Positions 1 to 8,820 are shown, counted from the stretch's first letter. The stretch is DNA of 58,398 nucleotides from Paracoccus beibuensis (GCF_026162625.1 NZ_JAOTBD010000023.1:1-58398); one strand, 5' to 3'. The notes: generated from the sequence alone by a model not told the origin. Numbers and translations are program-made.

Positions 1-131
1 CAGGTCACCCATCCCCTAATTGTGTCCCAGGCGTCCAGAGCGTCAGCCCCAAAGTCCCGGCCCCTCAGGCGTCCCCGCCTTCGGTGAAGCGGTGTTTACG
101 AGCCGCGAACGAGAGACGCAAGCTGGTTTTG
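1..131. other. Left-edge sequence, no gene recognised
   Basis: I see no convincing reading frame, RNA gene or repeat in this edge stretch. It lies beyond the terminator of msrPQ and probably belongs to the flank of a gene outside the window. Its right end, with the A-run at 134-139, is noticeably more AT-rich than the rest of the window. Confidence 0.4.
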
Positions 132-133
132 CG

Positions 134-178
134 AAAAAATTATGTCAGGCGGGAAGATTATTCATAACTACCTGACAT
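134..178 (-). terminator. Rho-independent-type terminator of msrPQ
   Basis: Read on the minus strand, the inverted repeat ATGTCAGG / CCTGACAT (171-178 and 142-149, perfect 8 bp, 21-nt loop) is followed by AATTTTTT (141-134). It lies 13 bases past the msrQ stop. The loop is longer and the stem less GC-rich than in a classical terminator, so an operator role for the palindrome cannot be excluded. Confidence 0.6.
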
Positions 179-190
179 TAAATGTCTTTC

Positions 191-811
191 TTAAGCGCGC
201 CGCGGCTTGGTCCAAGGCATGGGCCGCGGAATTACTACCCTGGACGCCAGCAGAACAAGAATCACGGCCATCCAGAATGCAGGTGCGCGCTCGGCCACCT
301 TGGCTGCCCAGATCCAATGCAGCGCCACCAGCGGGGCCGCCAGGTAAACCAGCTTGTGCAGCCGCCGCCACGCCTGCCCACCCATGCGCCGGATCGACAG
401 GTTGTTCGAACTGATCGCCAGCGGAAGCAGCAGCACGAAGGCCATCATGCCGACGACAAGATAGGGCCGCTTGACGATATCCTTGCCCATCTGCGCCCAC
501 AGGAACCCCATATCGAGCGCCACCCAGGTCAGCACATGGGGCACGGCATAGGCAAAGCAGATCACCCCCAGCGCCCTCCGGAACCGCATCAGAGAGATTC
601 CCGTCAGGCGCAGCAACGGCGTCACCGCCAGCGAGGCCACCAGGAAATAGAGCGCGGTCTGCCCCAGCCGATGCTCGATCTTGGCGACGGGGTCGACGCC
701 GATGGCTCCGGTCACGACGTCGAAGACCAGCAGCGCAAAGGGGATGGCGCCGGCCAGCCAGACCAGCGGGACGGGAACCCGGCGCAGCGTCTCGTTGATC
801 TTGCGGATCAT
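191..811 (-). CDS. msrQ: Heme-binding membrane subunit MsrQ
   Basis: This is a 206-residue integral membrane protein of the ferric-reductase-like YedZ/MsrQ family. It carries electrons from the quinone pool or a flavin reductase to the periplasmic reductase MsrP. The sequence has about five to six hydrophobic segments. Histidines in or near them (AVPHVLTW, RRLHKLVYL, LVALHWIW) fit heme ligands. The start [11 protein letters not shown] is chosen because its ATG overlaps the msrP stop (TGATG at 813-809), a typical coupled start. Identity is confident from the partner gene and the fold pattern. Confidence 0.92.
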   Translation of the reverse strand: MIRKINETLRRVPVPLVWLAGAIPFALLVFDVVTGAIGVDPVAKIEHRLGQTALYFLVASLAVTPLLRLTGISLMRFRRALGVICFAYAVPHVLTWVALDMGFLWAQMGKDIVKRPYLVVGMMAFVLLLPLAISSNNLSIRRMGGQAWRRLHKLVYLAAPLVALHWIWAAKVAERAPAFWMAVILVLLASRVVIPRPMPWTKPRRA

Positions 812-1722
812 CAGTAGTTCACCGCCAGGTCCATGCCGGCATAAAGGCTGGCCACCTGGTCGCCATAGCCGTTGAACATCTGCGTCTCCTCGCGGCCGCC
901 GAACAGGCCGGCCCCGATGACGCGATGCGTCGCCTGGCTCCAGCGCGGGTGATCCACCTGCGGGTTCACGTTGGCGTAAAAGCCGTATTCGCTGGATTGC
1001 AGTTGCTTCCAGGTGTTCAGCGGCTGGTCGGCCACCAGGTTGATCCGCACGATCGACTTGATCGACTTGAAGCCATACTTCCACGGCACCACCAGCCGGA
1101 TCGGCGCGCCGTTCTGCTTGGGCATCGGCTGGTCGTAGAGTCCCGTCGCCAGGATCGTCAGCGGGTGCATTGCCTCGTCCAACCGCAACCCCTCGCGATA
1201 GGGCCAGTCCAGGATGGCGCGCTGCTGGCCCGGCATCTCCTCGGGGCGCAGCAGGGTCTCGAACTCGACATATTTCGCCGACGGCTGCACGCCGACCTTC
1301 TGCAGCACCGATGCCAGCGGAACGCCGATCCAGGGGATCACCATCGACCAGGCCTCGACGCAGCGCAGGCGATAGATCCGTTCCTCCAGCGCATTGTCGG
1401 GCGCCAGGTCCTCGACGCCATAGCTGCCGGGACGATCGACAAGGCCGCCGATCTCGACCGACCACGGGTCCACGGTCAGCTGGTCCGCATAGCGGGCGGG
1501 ATCCTCCTTGCCGGTGCCGAATTCATAGAAATTGTTGTAGTTCGTGATTTCCTCGAACGTGTTCGGCGGCTGGTCCGTGGACAGCGGAGATGGCCTGCCG
1601 GTCAGCGCCTGCGCGCGCGAAGCCAGAGCCGGCAAGGCCAGCGCGGCGGCCGAGACGCCGATGAACTTGCGGCGATCCAGATACATCCGGTGCGGCGTGA
1701 CATCAGACCAGTTCAACTTCAT
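811..1722 (-). CDS. msrP: Protein-methionine-sulfoxide reductase catalytic subunit MsrP
   Basis: A 303-residue periplasmic molybdoenzyme that reduces methionine sulfoxide in oxidised envelope proteins. A twin-arginine signal (Arg17-Arg18 in DRRKFIG, then a hydrophobic run and a cleavage-like ASRAQA) indicates export as a folded Mo-cofactor protein. Cys121 ([10 protein letters not shown]) is the expected molybdenum ligand of the sulfite-oxidase fold. Length and C-terminus ([16 protein letters not shown]) match the family. An AGGAGG-type ribosome site precedes the ATG. It is the first gene of an msrPQ operon. Confidence 0.95.
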   Translation of the reverse strand: MKLNWSDVTPHRMYLDRRKFIGVSAAALALPALASRAQALTGRPSPLSTDQPPNTFEEITNYNNFYEFGTGKEDPARYADQLTVDPWSVEIGGLVDRPGSYGVEDLAPDNALEERIYRLRCVEAWSMVIPWIGVPLASVLQKVGVQPSAKYVEFETLLRPEEMPGQQRAILDWPYREGLRLDEAMHPLTILATGLYDQPMPKQNGAPIRLVVPWKYGFKSIKSIVRINLVADQPLNTWKQLQSSEYGFYANVNPQVDHPRWSQATHRVIGAGLFGGREETQMFNGYGDQVASLYAGMDLAVNY

Positions 1723-1832
1723 CTTGTCCTCCTATCGGGCGGGCTCGTGCAGGCGCCAAAACATCATGCCACGATCCACGCATGGGATGGGCGGATTGGT
1801 GCATCACGTTCGGTTGACGTCGCTTGGTCCGG

Positions 1833-3869
1833 TCAGCCGGCGCCCTCGATCTCGGCCAAAAAGGCATCCGCGAAGCGGTCGAGCCGTGGCGCATCCAGGA
1901 AGCGGGCCAGCGTGTCGCGGCTGTGCGGACGGCTTTCGGCAATGCGCCGGATCTGCGCGGTCGAACAGGACAAGGGCTTGCCGGTGCCGTCCTCGCCTCG
2001 CTGCAGCGTGGCCTGCACCTCGACCAGCCGGTCGAACAGCTCGCCCTCGGGTCGGCCCGCCAGCGCACGGCGCGCGGGGTGCATCTGCGGCTGGTCGCCC
2101 GCGATGACGGTCAGGAATTCGCGCCCGAAGCTTTCCAGCTTCTTGGCGCCCACCCCGCCGATCCGCGCCATCTGGTCCAGATCCTGCGGCCGCTTCTCGG
2201 CCATCTCGATCAGGGTGCGGTCGGGGAAGATGACATAGGCCGGCACGCGCGCGGCCTCGGCCAGGGCACGCCGCTTGGCCTTCAGCGCCGAAAGCAGCGG
2301 CTCGTCCTCCTCGGACACCTGCGTGCGCAGGACGTTCGCGGCCTTTGCGTTCTGGGTCGTATCCTGGCGCAGTGTGACGTTTTCCTCGCCGCGCAGGACC
2401 GGATGGGCCGCCTCGGTCAGGTGCAGCGCGCCGTGGCGTTCCGGGTCGGGACGGCAGAGGTCCAGCCCCATCATCTGCCGGAAGATCGCCTGCCACTGGC
2501 CGCGGCCGAAATCGCGGCCGACGCCGAAGGTCGGCAACTGGTCGTGGCCACGTTCGCGCACCTTGTCGGTCGTGGTGCCGGTCAGGATGTCGATCAGGTG
2601 GCCGCTGCCGAACCATTCGCCGGTCCGCACCATCGCCGACAGCGCCTTCCTAACGGCCAGCGTGCCGTCGAACAGCCTGGGCGGCACCTGGCACAGGTCG
2701 CAGTTGCCGCAATCTTCCGCCAGTTCCTCGCCGAAATAGGCCAGCAGGCGGCGGCGGCGGCAGCCGGTCGCCTCGGCCAGACCCAGCAGCGCGTTCAGCC
2801 GCGCGTGATCCCCTGCCTTGCGGGCAGGCTCGGCCAGCCCTTCGTCGATCTGGGTGCGGCGCAGGCGGATGTCGTCGGGACCATAGAGCGTCAGCGTGTC
2901 AGCCGGATCGCCGTCGCGCCCCGCGCGCCCGATCTCCTGGTAATAGCCCTCGATCGACTTCGGCAGGTCCGCGTGCAGCACCCAGCGGATGTCCGGCTTG
3001 TCGATACCCATGCCGAAGGCCACCGTCGCCACGACGATCAGCCCGTCCTCGCGCTGGAAGCGGGCCTCGGCCTCGCGTCGCTGGTCGGGCTCCAGCCCGG
3101 CGTGATAGGCGATGGCCGGATGCCCCGCCTCGCGCAGGGCCTGCGCCAGGCTCTCGGTCCGCGCCCGTGCGCCGCAATAGACGATGCCGGACTGCCCGCG
3201 CCGCGCGGCAACATAGGTCAGCACCTGCGTACGCGGGCTGTTCTTCGGCTGGAAGGCCAGACGGATGTTCGGGCGGTCGAACCCGCGCAGGAACGTCACC
3301 GGCTCGACCCCGTCGAACAGGCGCGTGACGATCTCGGCCCGCGTCTCGACATCGGCCGTGGCCGTGAAGGCCGCCAGCGGCACGTCCAGCGTGCGCTTCA
3401 GGTCACCGATGCGCAGGTAATCGGGGCGGAAGTCGTGGCCCCACTGGCTGACGCAATGCGCCTCATCGACCGCGATGGCGGTGACGTTCGCCCGGCGCAG
3501 CAGGTTCACCGTCCCGCCCGACGCCAGCCGTTCCGGCGCCATGTAGAGGATCTTGAGCGACCCGGCCGACAGCGCCTGGAACACCGCCTCGGTCTCGGCC
3601 TCGGTATTGCCGCTGGTCAGGGCGCCGGCTTCGACCCCCGCCTCGCGCAGCGCCCGCACCTGGTCGCGCATCAGCGCGATCAGCGGAGAGATGACCACCG
3701 TCACCCCGTCCCGCATCAGCGCCGGCAACTGGTAGCACAGCGACTTGCCCCCGCCCGTCGGCATGATCGCCAGCACGTCGCGGCCTTGGGCCACCGTCTC
3801 GACGATCTCTTGCTGGCCGGGGCGGAAACCGTCGAAACCCCAGACCTCGCTCAGCAGGTCCCTGGGCAT
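1833..3869 (-). CDS. recQ: ATP-dependent DNA helicase RecQ
   Basis: A 678-residue superfamily 2, 3'-5' DNA helicase acting in recombination repair and replication-fork processing. Walker A is MPTGGGKS (residues 36-43). The DEAH box is at 135-138, followed by the RecQ-specific aromatic loop SQWGHDFRPDYL. The helicase C domain carries GRAGRDG. A RecQ zinc-binding helix follows (cysteines in CRRRRLLAYF and CGNCDLC), then a winged helix and a C-terminal HRDC domain (DRTLIEMAEKRP onward). The start overlaps the stop of the upstream yggT-like gene (TGATG), implying coupled translation. Confidence 0.95.
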   Translation of the reverse strand: MPRDLLSEVWGFDGFRPGQQEIVETVAQGRDVLAIMPTGGGKSLCYQLPALMRDGVTVVISPLIALMRDQVRALREAGVEAGALTSGNTEAETEAVFQALSAGSLKILYMAPERLASGGTVNLLRRANVTAIAVDEAHCVSQWGHDFRPDYLRIGDLKRTLDVPLAAFTATADVETRAEIVTRLFDGVEPVTFLRGFDRPNIRLAFQPKNSPRTQVLTYVAARRGQSGIVYCGARARTESLAQALREAGHPAIAYHAGLEPDQRREAEARFQREDGLIVVATVAFGMGIDKPDIRWVLHADLPKSIEGYYQEIGRAGRDGDPADTLTLYGPDDIRLRRTQIDEGLAEPARKAGDHARLNALLGLAEATGCRRRRLLAYFGEELAEDCGNCDLCQVPPRLFDGTLAVRKALSAMVRTGEWFGSGHLIDILTGTTTDKVRERGHDQLPTFGVGRDFGRGQWQAIFRQMMGLDLCRPDPERHGALHLTEAAHPVLRGEENVTLRQDTTQNAKAANVLRTQVSEEDEPLLSALKAKRRALAEAARVPAYVIFPDRTLIEMAEKRPQDLDQMARIGGVGAKKLESFGREFLTVIAGDQPQMHPARRALAGRPEGELFDRLVEVQATLQRGEDGTGKPLSCSTAQIRRIAESRPHSRDTLARFLDAPRLDRFADAFLAEIEGAG

Positions 3870-4162
3870 CAGAATCCGTAGAAGAAGCCCGCGTTGTTGG
3901 CCAGCGCGCGCTGTGCGATGATGATCGCGATGAAGACGACCAGCGGGGCCAGGTCCAGCCCGCCCGTGTTCGGAAGGATGCCGCGGATCGGGGCATAGAT
4001 CGGTTCCAGCAGCCGGTTCAGCCCGTCCCAGATCTGCGCGACCAGCGGCTGGCGCAGGTTCAGCACCTGGAAGTTGATCAGCCAGGACATGATGATGTGG
4101 ACGATCATGATGAACCACAGGACCTGCAGGATCAGTTGCAGGGCTTCGTACAGCGTTCCCAT
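3869..4162 (-). CDS. YggT family membrane protein
   Basis: A 97-residue protein with two hydrophobic segments (about 7-30 and 70-88) separated by the conserved loop with RLLEPIYAPIRGILPNTGGLDLAP, the signature of the YggT/YlmG family. The family is linked to envelope assembly and osmotic stress in several bacteria, but its biochemical role is not settled. AAGGAG lies six bases before the ATG. The gene is transcribed away from the thioesterase gene, and its stop overlaps the recQ start. Confidence 0.88.
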   Translation of the reverse strand: MGTLYEALQLILQVLWFIMIVHIIMSWLINFQVLNLRQPLVAQIWDGLNRLLEPIYAPIRGILPNTGGLDLAPLVVFIAIIIAQRALANNAGFFYGF

Positions 4163-4321
4163 CGTCACTCCTTGGGGCAGTTTGTTCGCGCCTGCACTGT
4201 ATGGCGATGCGGACGCCCGCATGCAAGGTACGCGGTCCGGTTCTGCGACCCCATGCCGCCGCGTCCGCCTTGACGGCCCCGTGATCGCGGGCCACGCAAG
4301 CGGCGCAAGGAAAGGGCCGCC

Positions 4322-4882
4322 ATGTATCCGCTGATCCGCTTCGCCAAAGAGATGGTCAAGTTCCGCAACGCTCCACCCCTGGCGCCGACGGGGGCGCATG
4401 TGTCCACGCATGTCTGCTGGCCTTGGGACCTCGACCCCTGGGTCGAGCTGAACAACGGCCGCACGCTGACGCTGTTCGACCTGGGGCGCATCCCGCTGGC
4501 GCAGCGCACCGGGCTGATCCCGGTGCTGCGCACGAACGGCTGGGGGATCACGGTGGCGGGCAGCTCCACCCGCTACCGGCGGCGCATCCGGGCGTTCCAG
4601 CGCTTCACGATGGTGTCGCGTACGGTGGGGTGGGATCACCGCTTCGTCTACATGGACCAGTCGATGTGGCGCGGCGGAGATTGCTGCAACCAGGTGCTGA
4701 TCCGGTCGGCCGTGACCTCGGCCACGGGCATCGTTCCGCCGTCGCAGGTGATGGCGGCACTGGGCCACGGCCCCGACAGCCCGCCCCTGCCCGACTGGGT
4801 CGCGGCGTGGGTCGAGGCCGAGGCGACGCGCCCCTGGCCCCCGGCCCTGCCGGACGACGCGAAACTTCACTTGCCAGCCTGA
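4322..4882 (+). CDS. Hot-dog-fold thioesterase family protein
   Basis: A 186-residue protein of the 4HBT-like/THEM6-type thioesterase group. The motif DLDPWVELNNGRTLTLFDLGR (about residues 40-60) corresponds to the active-site helix region that in acyl-CoA thioesterases carries the catalytic Asp and the NN pair. The core STRYRRRIRAFQRFTMVSRTVGWDHRFVYM matches the beta-sheet of the fold. The likely role is hydrolysis of an acyl-CoA thioester in the cytoplasm; the substrate cannot be read from sequence. AAGGAAAGG precedes the ATG. It is divergent from the yggT-recQ unit. Confidence 0.8.
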   Translation: MYPLIRFAKEMVKFRNAPPLAPTGAHVSTHVCWPWDLDPWVELNNGRTLTLFDLGRIPLAQRTGLIPVLRTNGWGITVAGSSTRYRRRIRAFQRFTMVSRTVGWDHRFVYMDQSMWRGGDCCNQVLIRSAVTSATGIVPPSQVMAALGHGPDSPPLPDWVAAWVEAEATRPWPPALPDDAKLHLPA

Positions 4883-4931
4883 TCCGCCGCTGCGCTTATG
4901 TCGCAAAACGACAAATTGCGCCGGGGACAGC

Positions 4932-6314
4932 ATGAAGCACGCAACCAACCGCAAGCGGATCTGGGGCTGGTGGTTCTTTGACTGGGCCAGCCAGCCGTTC
5001 CACACGCTGCTGCTGACCTTCATCTTCTCGATCTACTTCGCCGAGGTCGCCAAGCGCCACTTCATCGCCCTGGGCGACAGCAGCACGCTGGCGGGGGCGA
5101 ACGCGCAGGCGCTGTGGGGATACGGACTGGCGGCCAGCGGCGCGGTGATCGCGGTCTTCGCGCCGATCCTGGGCGCGATCGCCGACAGTTCGGGGCGGCG
5201 GCTTTCCTGGGTGTGGTTCTTCTCGGTCCTCTATGTCGCCAGCGCGGCGGGACTGTGGTGGCTGATGCCGACGCAGCCTGCGCTGGTCCAGGCGGTGGTT
5301 CTCTTCGGCATCGCCCTGATCGGGATCGAGTTCGCGACGATCTTCACCAACGCCATGCTGCCGGGACTGGCGCCACGGGCCGAGATCGGGCGCATCTCGG
5401 GGTCGGGCTATGCGTTCGGTTACCTCGGCGGCGTGGCCTCTCTGGCGGTGATGCTGGCGCTGTTCGCGGAAACGCCGGGGGGGCGCACGCTGTTCGGCAT
5501 CCCGCCCGTGCTGGGCCTGGACCCGACGCTCCGAGAAGGGACGCGATTTGTCGGCCCCTTCTCGGCCATCTGGTATGTCGTCTTCATGGTTCCGTTCTTT
5601 CTCTGGGTGAAGGAGCCCCGCGGCCCCCGGCGCCCGATCCGGGTGCGCCGGTCCCTGCAAGAGCTGTGGGCCCTGGTCCGCAGCCTGCGCCACCGGCGCA
5701 GCCTCGCGTTCTGGCTGGTCTCGTCGATGTTTTCGCGCGACGCGCTTAACGCGCTCTACGGGTTCGGGGGCGTCTATGCCGGGACAGTATTGGGCTGGCC
5801 GGTCTTTCTGGCGGGCGTCTTCGGCGTCGTCACCGCGATATCCGCCGCGATCATCAGCTGGCTGGGCGGACGCGCCGATCGCGCCTTGGGGCCGCGCGCC
5901 GTCATCACCGCCTGCGTTCTGGCGCTGACGGCGGTCTGCGTGCTGCTGATCGGCATGGACCGCGACGCCGTCTTCGGCATCGCCGCACCGGCCGAGCCGC
6001 TGCTGGCCGGCCTCCGCCTGCCCGACCTGATCTTCTTCGGCTGTGGCACGGTCATCGGCGGCGCGGGCGGCGCGCTGCAGGCCGCCAGCCGCACCATGAT
6101 GGTCCGCCACACGACCGAGGAACGCGCGACCGAGGGGTTTGGCCTTTATGCCCTGTCGGGCAAGGCCACCGCCTTCCTGACGCCGTTCCTGATCGCGCTG
6201 GCCACCGATGTCAGCGGCAGCCAGCGCATCGGGCTGCTTCCGCTGATCGTGATCTTTCTTGTGGCGCTGGTTCTGCTAGGGTGGGTCGACCCGGAAGGAG
6301 AGACCCCGACGTGA
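4932..6314 (+). CDS. MFS transporter, UMF1/Atg22-like family
   Basis: A 460-residue membrane transporter with about twelve hydrophobic segments. The N-terminal signature RIWGWWFFDWASQPFHTLLLTFIFSIYF and the loop GAIADSSGRRLSW are typical of UMF1-type (Atg22-like) major facilitator proteins. In fungi these export amino acids from the vacuole; in bacteria the substrate is generally unknown. Its stop overlaps the GTG start of the endopeptidase gene (GTGA at 6311-6314), so the two are probably co-translated. That makes a link to peptidoglycan fragments or amino-acid recycling possible, which is inference. Confidence 0.85.
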   Translation: MKHATNRKRIWGWWFFDWASQPFHTLLLTFIFSIYFAEVAKRHFIALGDSSTLAGANAQALWGYGLAASGAVIAVFAPILGAIADSSGRRLSWVWFFSVLYVASAAGLWWLMPTQPALVQAVVLFGIALIGIEFATIFTNAMLPGLAPRAEIGRISGSGYAFGYLGGVASLAVMLALFAETPGGRTLFGIPPVLGLDPTLREGTRFVGPFSAIWYVVFMVPFFLWVKEPRGPRRPIRVRRSLQELWALVRSLRHRRSLAFWLVSSMFSRDALNALYGFGGVYAGTVLGWPVFLAGVFGVVTAISAAIISWLGGRADRALGPRAVITACVLALTAVCVLLIGMDRDAVFGIAAPAEPLLAGLRLPDLIFFGCGTVIGGAGGALQAASRTMMVRHTTEERATEGFGLYALSGKATAFLTPFLIALATDVSGSQRIGLLPLIVIFLVALVLLGWVDPEGETPT

Positions 6315-7174
6315 TCAAGAAGACCCTGACCGCCGCCGCCCTGATGCTGGGCCTGGCGCTGCCCGCCGCCGCCGATCCGCTGGCCAAGGACGTGTTCGGC
6401 AGCTTCCGCTCGCCCTCGCAAGGTCCGGCCGTGTCCATCGGCAACTACTCGCAGGGCTGCGCGCAGGGCCTTGTGGAAATGCCCGAAACGGGGCCCAGCT
6501 GGCAGGCGATGCGCCTGTCCAGGAACCGCAACTGGGGCCACCCGGTCATGATCGACTTCCTGGTCGGCCTGTCGCGCGCCGCGCAGCAGGCGGGGTGGCG
6601 GGGGCTCTATATCGGCGACATCGGCCAACCGCGCGGCGGGCCCGTGACTTCGGGCCATGCCAGCCACCAGATCGGGCTGGACGCCGACATCTGGATGCTG
6701 CCGCCCTCGTCGCTGCGCCTGTCGCCCCAACAGCGCGAGAGCATCTCCTCGGTCTCGGTCGTGACGGGCCGTGGCACCGCGCTGACGGGCAGCTGGACAC
6801 CCCAGCACATGTCGATCCTGCGCGCCGCCGCCCGCGACCAGCGGGTGGAACGGATCTTCACCGACCCCGTCGTCAAGGTCGCCATGTGCCAGATGGAGAC
6901 CGGCGACCGCAGCTGGCTGCGCAAGATTCGGCCGCTGAACAACCACGACTACCACTTTCACGTCCGGCTGAACTGCCCGTCCGGATCGATGTGCCCGCGC
7001 CAGACGCCGATCCCGGCAGGCGACGGCTGCGCCGATGCCGCCGAATGGGTGGCGATCCGCATCGATCCCAGCCGGGCAAAGCCCTCGACCCCGAACCCGG
7101 ACTATCGCCACCCGCGCACCTATCGGATGAGCGAGCTTCCCGCACAATGTTCCACCGTCGCCTCGGCGCGCTGA
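6311..7174 (+). CDS. mepA: Penicillin-insensitive murein endopeptidase MepA
   Basis: A 287-residue secreted LAS-type metallopeptidase that cuts D-Ala-meso-DAP crosslinks in peptidoglycan. A signal peptide covers about residues 1-21 (ALPAAADP). Zinc-binding motifs are SHQIGLDADIW (His119, Asp126) and the C-terminal HFH in NNHDYHFHVRLNCP. Cysteines 50 and those in the C-terminal region fit family disulfides. GTG at 6311 is chosen because AAGGAGAG precedes it and it forms a GTGA overlap with the transporter stop. A longer upstream start would add residues with no signal character. Confidence 0.92.
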   Translation: MIKKTLTAAALMLGLALPAAADPLAKDVFGSFRSPSQGPAVSIGNYSQGCAQGLVEMPETGPSWQAMRLSRNRNWGHPVMIDFLVGLSRAAQQAGWRGLYIGDIGQPRGGPVTSGHASHQIGLDADIWMLPPSSLRLSPQQRESISSVSVVTGRGTALTGSWTPQHMSILRAAARDQRVERIFTDPVVKVAMCQMETGDRSWLRKIRPLNNHDYHFHVRLNCPSGSMCPRQTPIPAGDGCADAAEWVAIRIDPSRAKPSTPNPDYRHPRTYRMSELPAQCSTVASAR

Positions 7175-8064
7175 TCGGGGCGGCCCTTTCGGTCGCCCTT
7201 GGCACCGCACCGGCCCATGCCGACGCGGTGCTCGACCACGTGGGCACCTATGTCTGGGAACGCGACGAGGCGTCGTTCGGCGGCTTCTCGGGAATCGAGA
7301 TCAGCTCCGACGGCACCTCGTTCCATGCGCTGACCGACCGGTCGCACCTCTACTGGGGCAGCATCCAGCGCGACGAGCTTGGGATCGTCCGCGGCATGAC
7401 AGTGGCCGGGCGCGCGCATCTGAAGGACAGCGCCGGCAATCCGCTGCCCCCCGGCTATACCGGCGACAGCGAAGGGCTGGCCATCGGCCCCGACGGCCGC
7501 ATCCATGTCAGCTTCGAGGGGCTGGACCGGGTCGCCACTTATGAGGATCCCGACGCCCCGGCGCCCCGCCTGCCCCGCCCGCCGCAGGTGCCCGGAATGG
7601 GCCAGAACGCCGGGCTCGAGGCGCTGGCCATCCGCGACGACGGCACGCTGGTCGCGGTGCCCGAGCGATCGGCCAATGAAACCACCCCGTTCACGGCGCT
7701 GGCCTTCGACGGCAGCTGGAGCAAGCTGGCCACGATCCGCCGCGACCCGCGCTGGCTGGCGGTCGGCGCCGACTTCGGGCCGGATGGCTGGTTCTATCTG
7801 CTGGAGCGCGACTTCCGCGGCGTTCTCGGATTCGCCTCGCGGGTGCGGCGGATGCGGCTGACCGCCGACGGCGTCCAGGACGACCAGGTCCTGCTGGAAA
7901 CGCGGCTTCTGCAATACGACAACCTAGAAGGCATCTCGGTCTGGGACGACGGGACGGGCATCCGGGTCACGCTGATCTCGGACGACAACTTCCTTTTCCT
8001 GCAGCGGACCGAGATCGTGGAGTACCGCCTGCGCGACACCCATGCGCAGGCCCTGCGGAATTGA
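7147..8064 (+). CDS. Secreted esterase-like activity of phytase family protein
   Basis: A 305-residue exported protein. A signal peptide (MFHRRLGALIGAALSVALG to APAHA) precedes a beta-propeller-like domain with FGGFSGIEISSDGTSFHALTDRS, DSEGLAIGPDGRIHVSFE and NAGLEALAIRDDG, which is characteristic of the esterase-like activity of phytase domain. Substrate and reaction are not established for these bacterial proteins. The start lies inside the end of mepA (28-nt overlap in another frame). No better start exists downstream that would keep the signal peptide. Confidence 0.82.
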   Translation: MFHRRLGALIGAALSVALGTAPAHADAVLDHVGTYVWERDEASFGGFSGIEISSDGTSFHALTDRSHLYWGSIQRDELGIVRGMTVAGRAHLKDSAGNPLPPGYTGDSEGLAIGPDGRIHVSFEGLDRVATYEDPDAPAPRLPRPPQVPGMGQNAGLEALAIRDDGTLVAVPERSANETTPFTALAFDGSWSKLATIRRDPRWLAVGADFGPDGWFYLLERDFRGVLGFASRVRRMRLTADGVQDDQVLLETRLLQYDNLEGISVWDDGTGIRVTLISDDNFLFLQRTEIVEYRLRDTHAQALRN

Positions 8065-8078
8065 CAAGGCCGGCCCGC

Positions 8079-8143
8079 CGGGCGTAAGGCCCGCGCTGCC
8101 CCACCGAAGGGGCCGAGTTCTTCCGCCACCTTGCAAAACGGAA
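8079..8143 (+). promoter_or_regulatory. Three-hairpin leader of the queuosine-precursor transporter
   Basis: Between the previous stop and the transporter start lie three consecutive hairpins. The first is CGGGC/GCCCG (8079-8083, 8089-8093, loop GTAAG). The second is GCCCC/GGGGC (8098-8102, 8109-8113). The third is TTCCG/CGGAA (8121-8125, 8139-8143). The third sequesters the only GGAA-like ribosome site, just before the ATG at 8150. This could be a ligand-sensing or attenuating leader. I do not find the core sequences of known preQ1 classes, so the function is inference. Confidence 0.4.
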
Positions 8144-8149
8144 ACATCC

Positions 8150-8752
8150 ATGACCCGCTTCCTGCCTGGCATCATTGCCATGGCCGCCATCGTGGCGGCA
8201 TCCAACGTCCTTGTTCAGTTCACTGTCGGCGACTGGCTGACCTGGGGCGCGTTCACCTATCCGATCGCCTTCCTCGTCACGGACGTGATGAACCGCGTCT
8301 ATGGCGCGCAGGCAGCGCGGCGCGTGGTGCTGGCAGGCTTCGTCGCGGGGGTCGCCTGTTCGCTGGTTGCGGCGGGGCTTCAGGCCACGACCCTGCGAAT
8401 CGCCGTGGCATCAGGGACCGCCTTCCTGGTTGCCCAGATGGCGGATGTCGTGGTCTTCGATGCGTTGCGGGACGGCCGCTGGTGGCGCGCGCCCCTGGCC
8501 TCGACCTTGGTCGGGTCGGCTTTGGACACGGCGCTGTTCTTCGGCATCGCCTTTTCTGCCGTTCTGCCCGCCGACGCCAACACGGGTTGGGCGAACGAGG
8601 CCGTTCCGCTGCTTGGTCAAGGACCGGTCGGCGCCCTGTGGGTTTCGCTGGCACTTGCCGATTGGCTGGTCAAACTGAGTTTGGCCCTACTGGCGCTTGT
8701 GCCATTTCGGATGATTGTCCGCAATTTGTTGAGAGGTCGTGCCGAATGCTGA
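8150..8752 (+). CDS. Queuosine precursor transporter (VUT/COG1738, YhhQ-like)
   Basis: A 200-residue polytopic membrane protein with about six hydrophobic segments. The family signature is visible in WGAFTYPIAFLVTDVMNRVYGAQAARRVV and in VAQMADVVVFDALR and GSALDTALFF. Members import preQ0/preQ1, the precursors of the tRNA wobble base queuosine. The ATG at 8150 is the first start after the structured leader. The stop at 8750-8752 directly abuts a 7-bp inverted repeat. Confidence 0.88.
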   Translation: MTRFLPGIIAMAAIVAASNVLVQFTVGDWLTWGAFTYPIAFLVTDVMNRVYGAQAARRVVLAGFVAGVACSLVAAGLQATTLRIAVASGTAFLVAQMADVVVFDALRDGRWWRAPLASTLVGSALDTALFFGIAFSAVLPADANTGWANEAVPLLGQGPVGALWVSLALADWLVKLSLALLALVPFRMIVRNLLRGRAEC

Positions 8753-8753
8753 T

Positions 8754-8776
8754 TGACACATCCCCGATCTGTGTCA
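8754..8776. promoter_or_regulatory. Perfect 7-9-7 inverted repeat TGACACA/TGTGTCA
   Basis: TGACACA at 8754-8760 and TGTGTCA at 8770-8776 form a perfect inverted repeat with a 9-base spacer, starting one base after the transporter stop. It contains a TTGACA -35-like hexamer (8753-8758) but I see no convincing -10. It is either an operator for the small transcript that follows or the end hairpin of the transporter mRNA; no T-run follows. Confidence 0.45.
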
Positions 8777-8802
8777 GCCTGACCTCATAACGGCAATCTT
8801 TT

Positions 8803-8820
8803 GAAAGGAGGTGGTCCAGT
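8803..8820 (+). promoter_or_regulatory. Hyper-extended Shine-Dalgarno (near-complete anti-16S tail)
   Basis: GAAAGGAGGTGGTCCAGT can pair over 18 contiguous positions, with two G-U wobbles, with the conserved 3' tail of 16S rRNA (GGATCACCTCCTTTC plus flanking bases). A normal site uses four to seven bases. It sits at ideal spacing (GGAGG at 8807-8811) before the GTG at 8819. Its length is remarkable whether it acts as a ribosome site or as an antisense element. Confidence 0.6.

Noticed and set aside
142..178. LexA or other regulator operator upstream of an off-window gene
   Set aside because: The palindrome does not match the alphaproteobacterial SOS pattern and is followed on the minus strand by a T-run, so a terminator for msrPQ explains it better.
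8079..8143. Known preQ1, SAM-II or SAM/SAH riboswitch in the transporter leader
   Set aside because: I could not find the conserved loop and tail sequences of these classes; only generic hairpins are visible, so no class is assigned.
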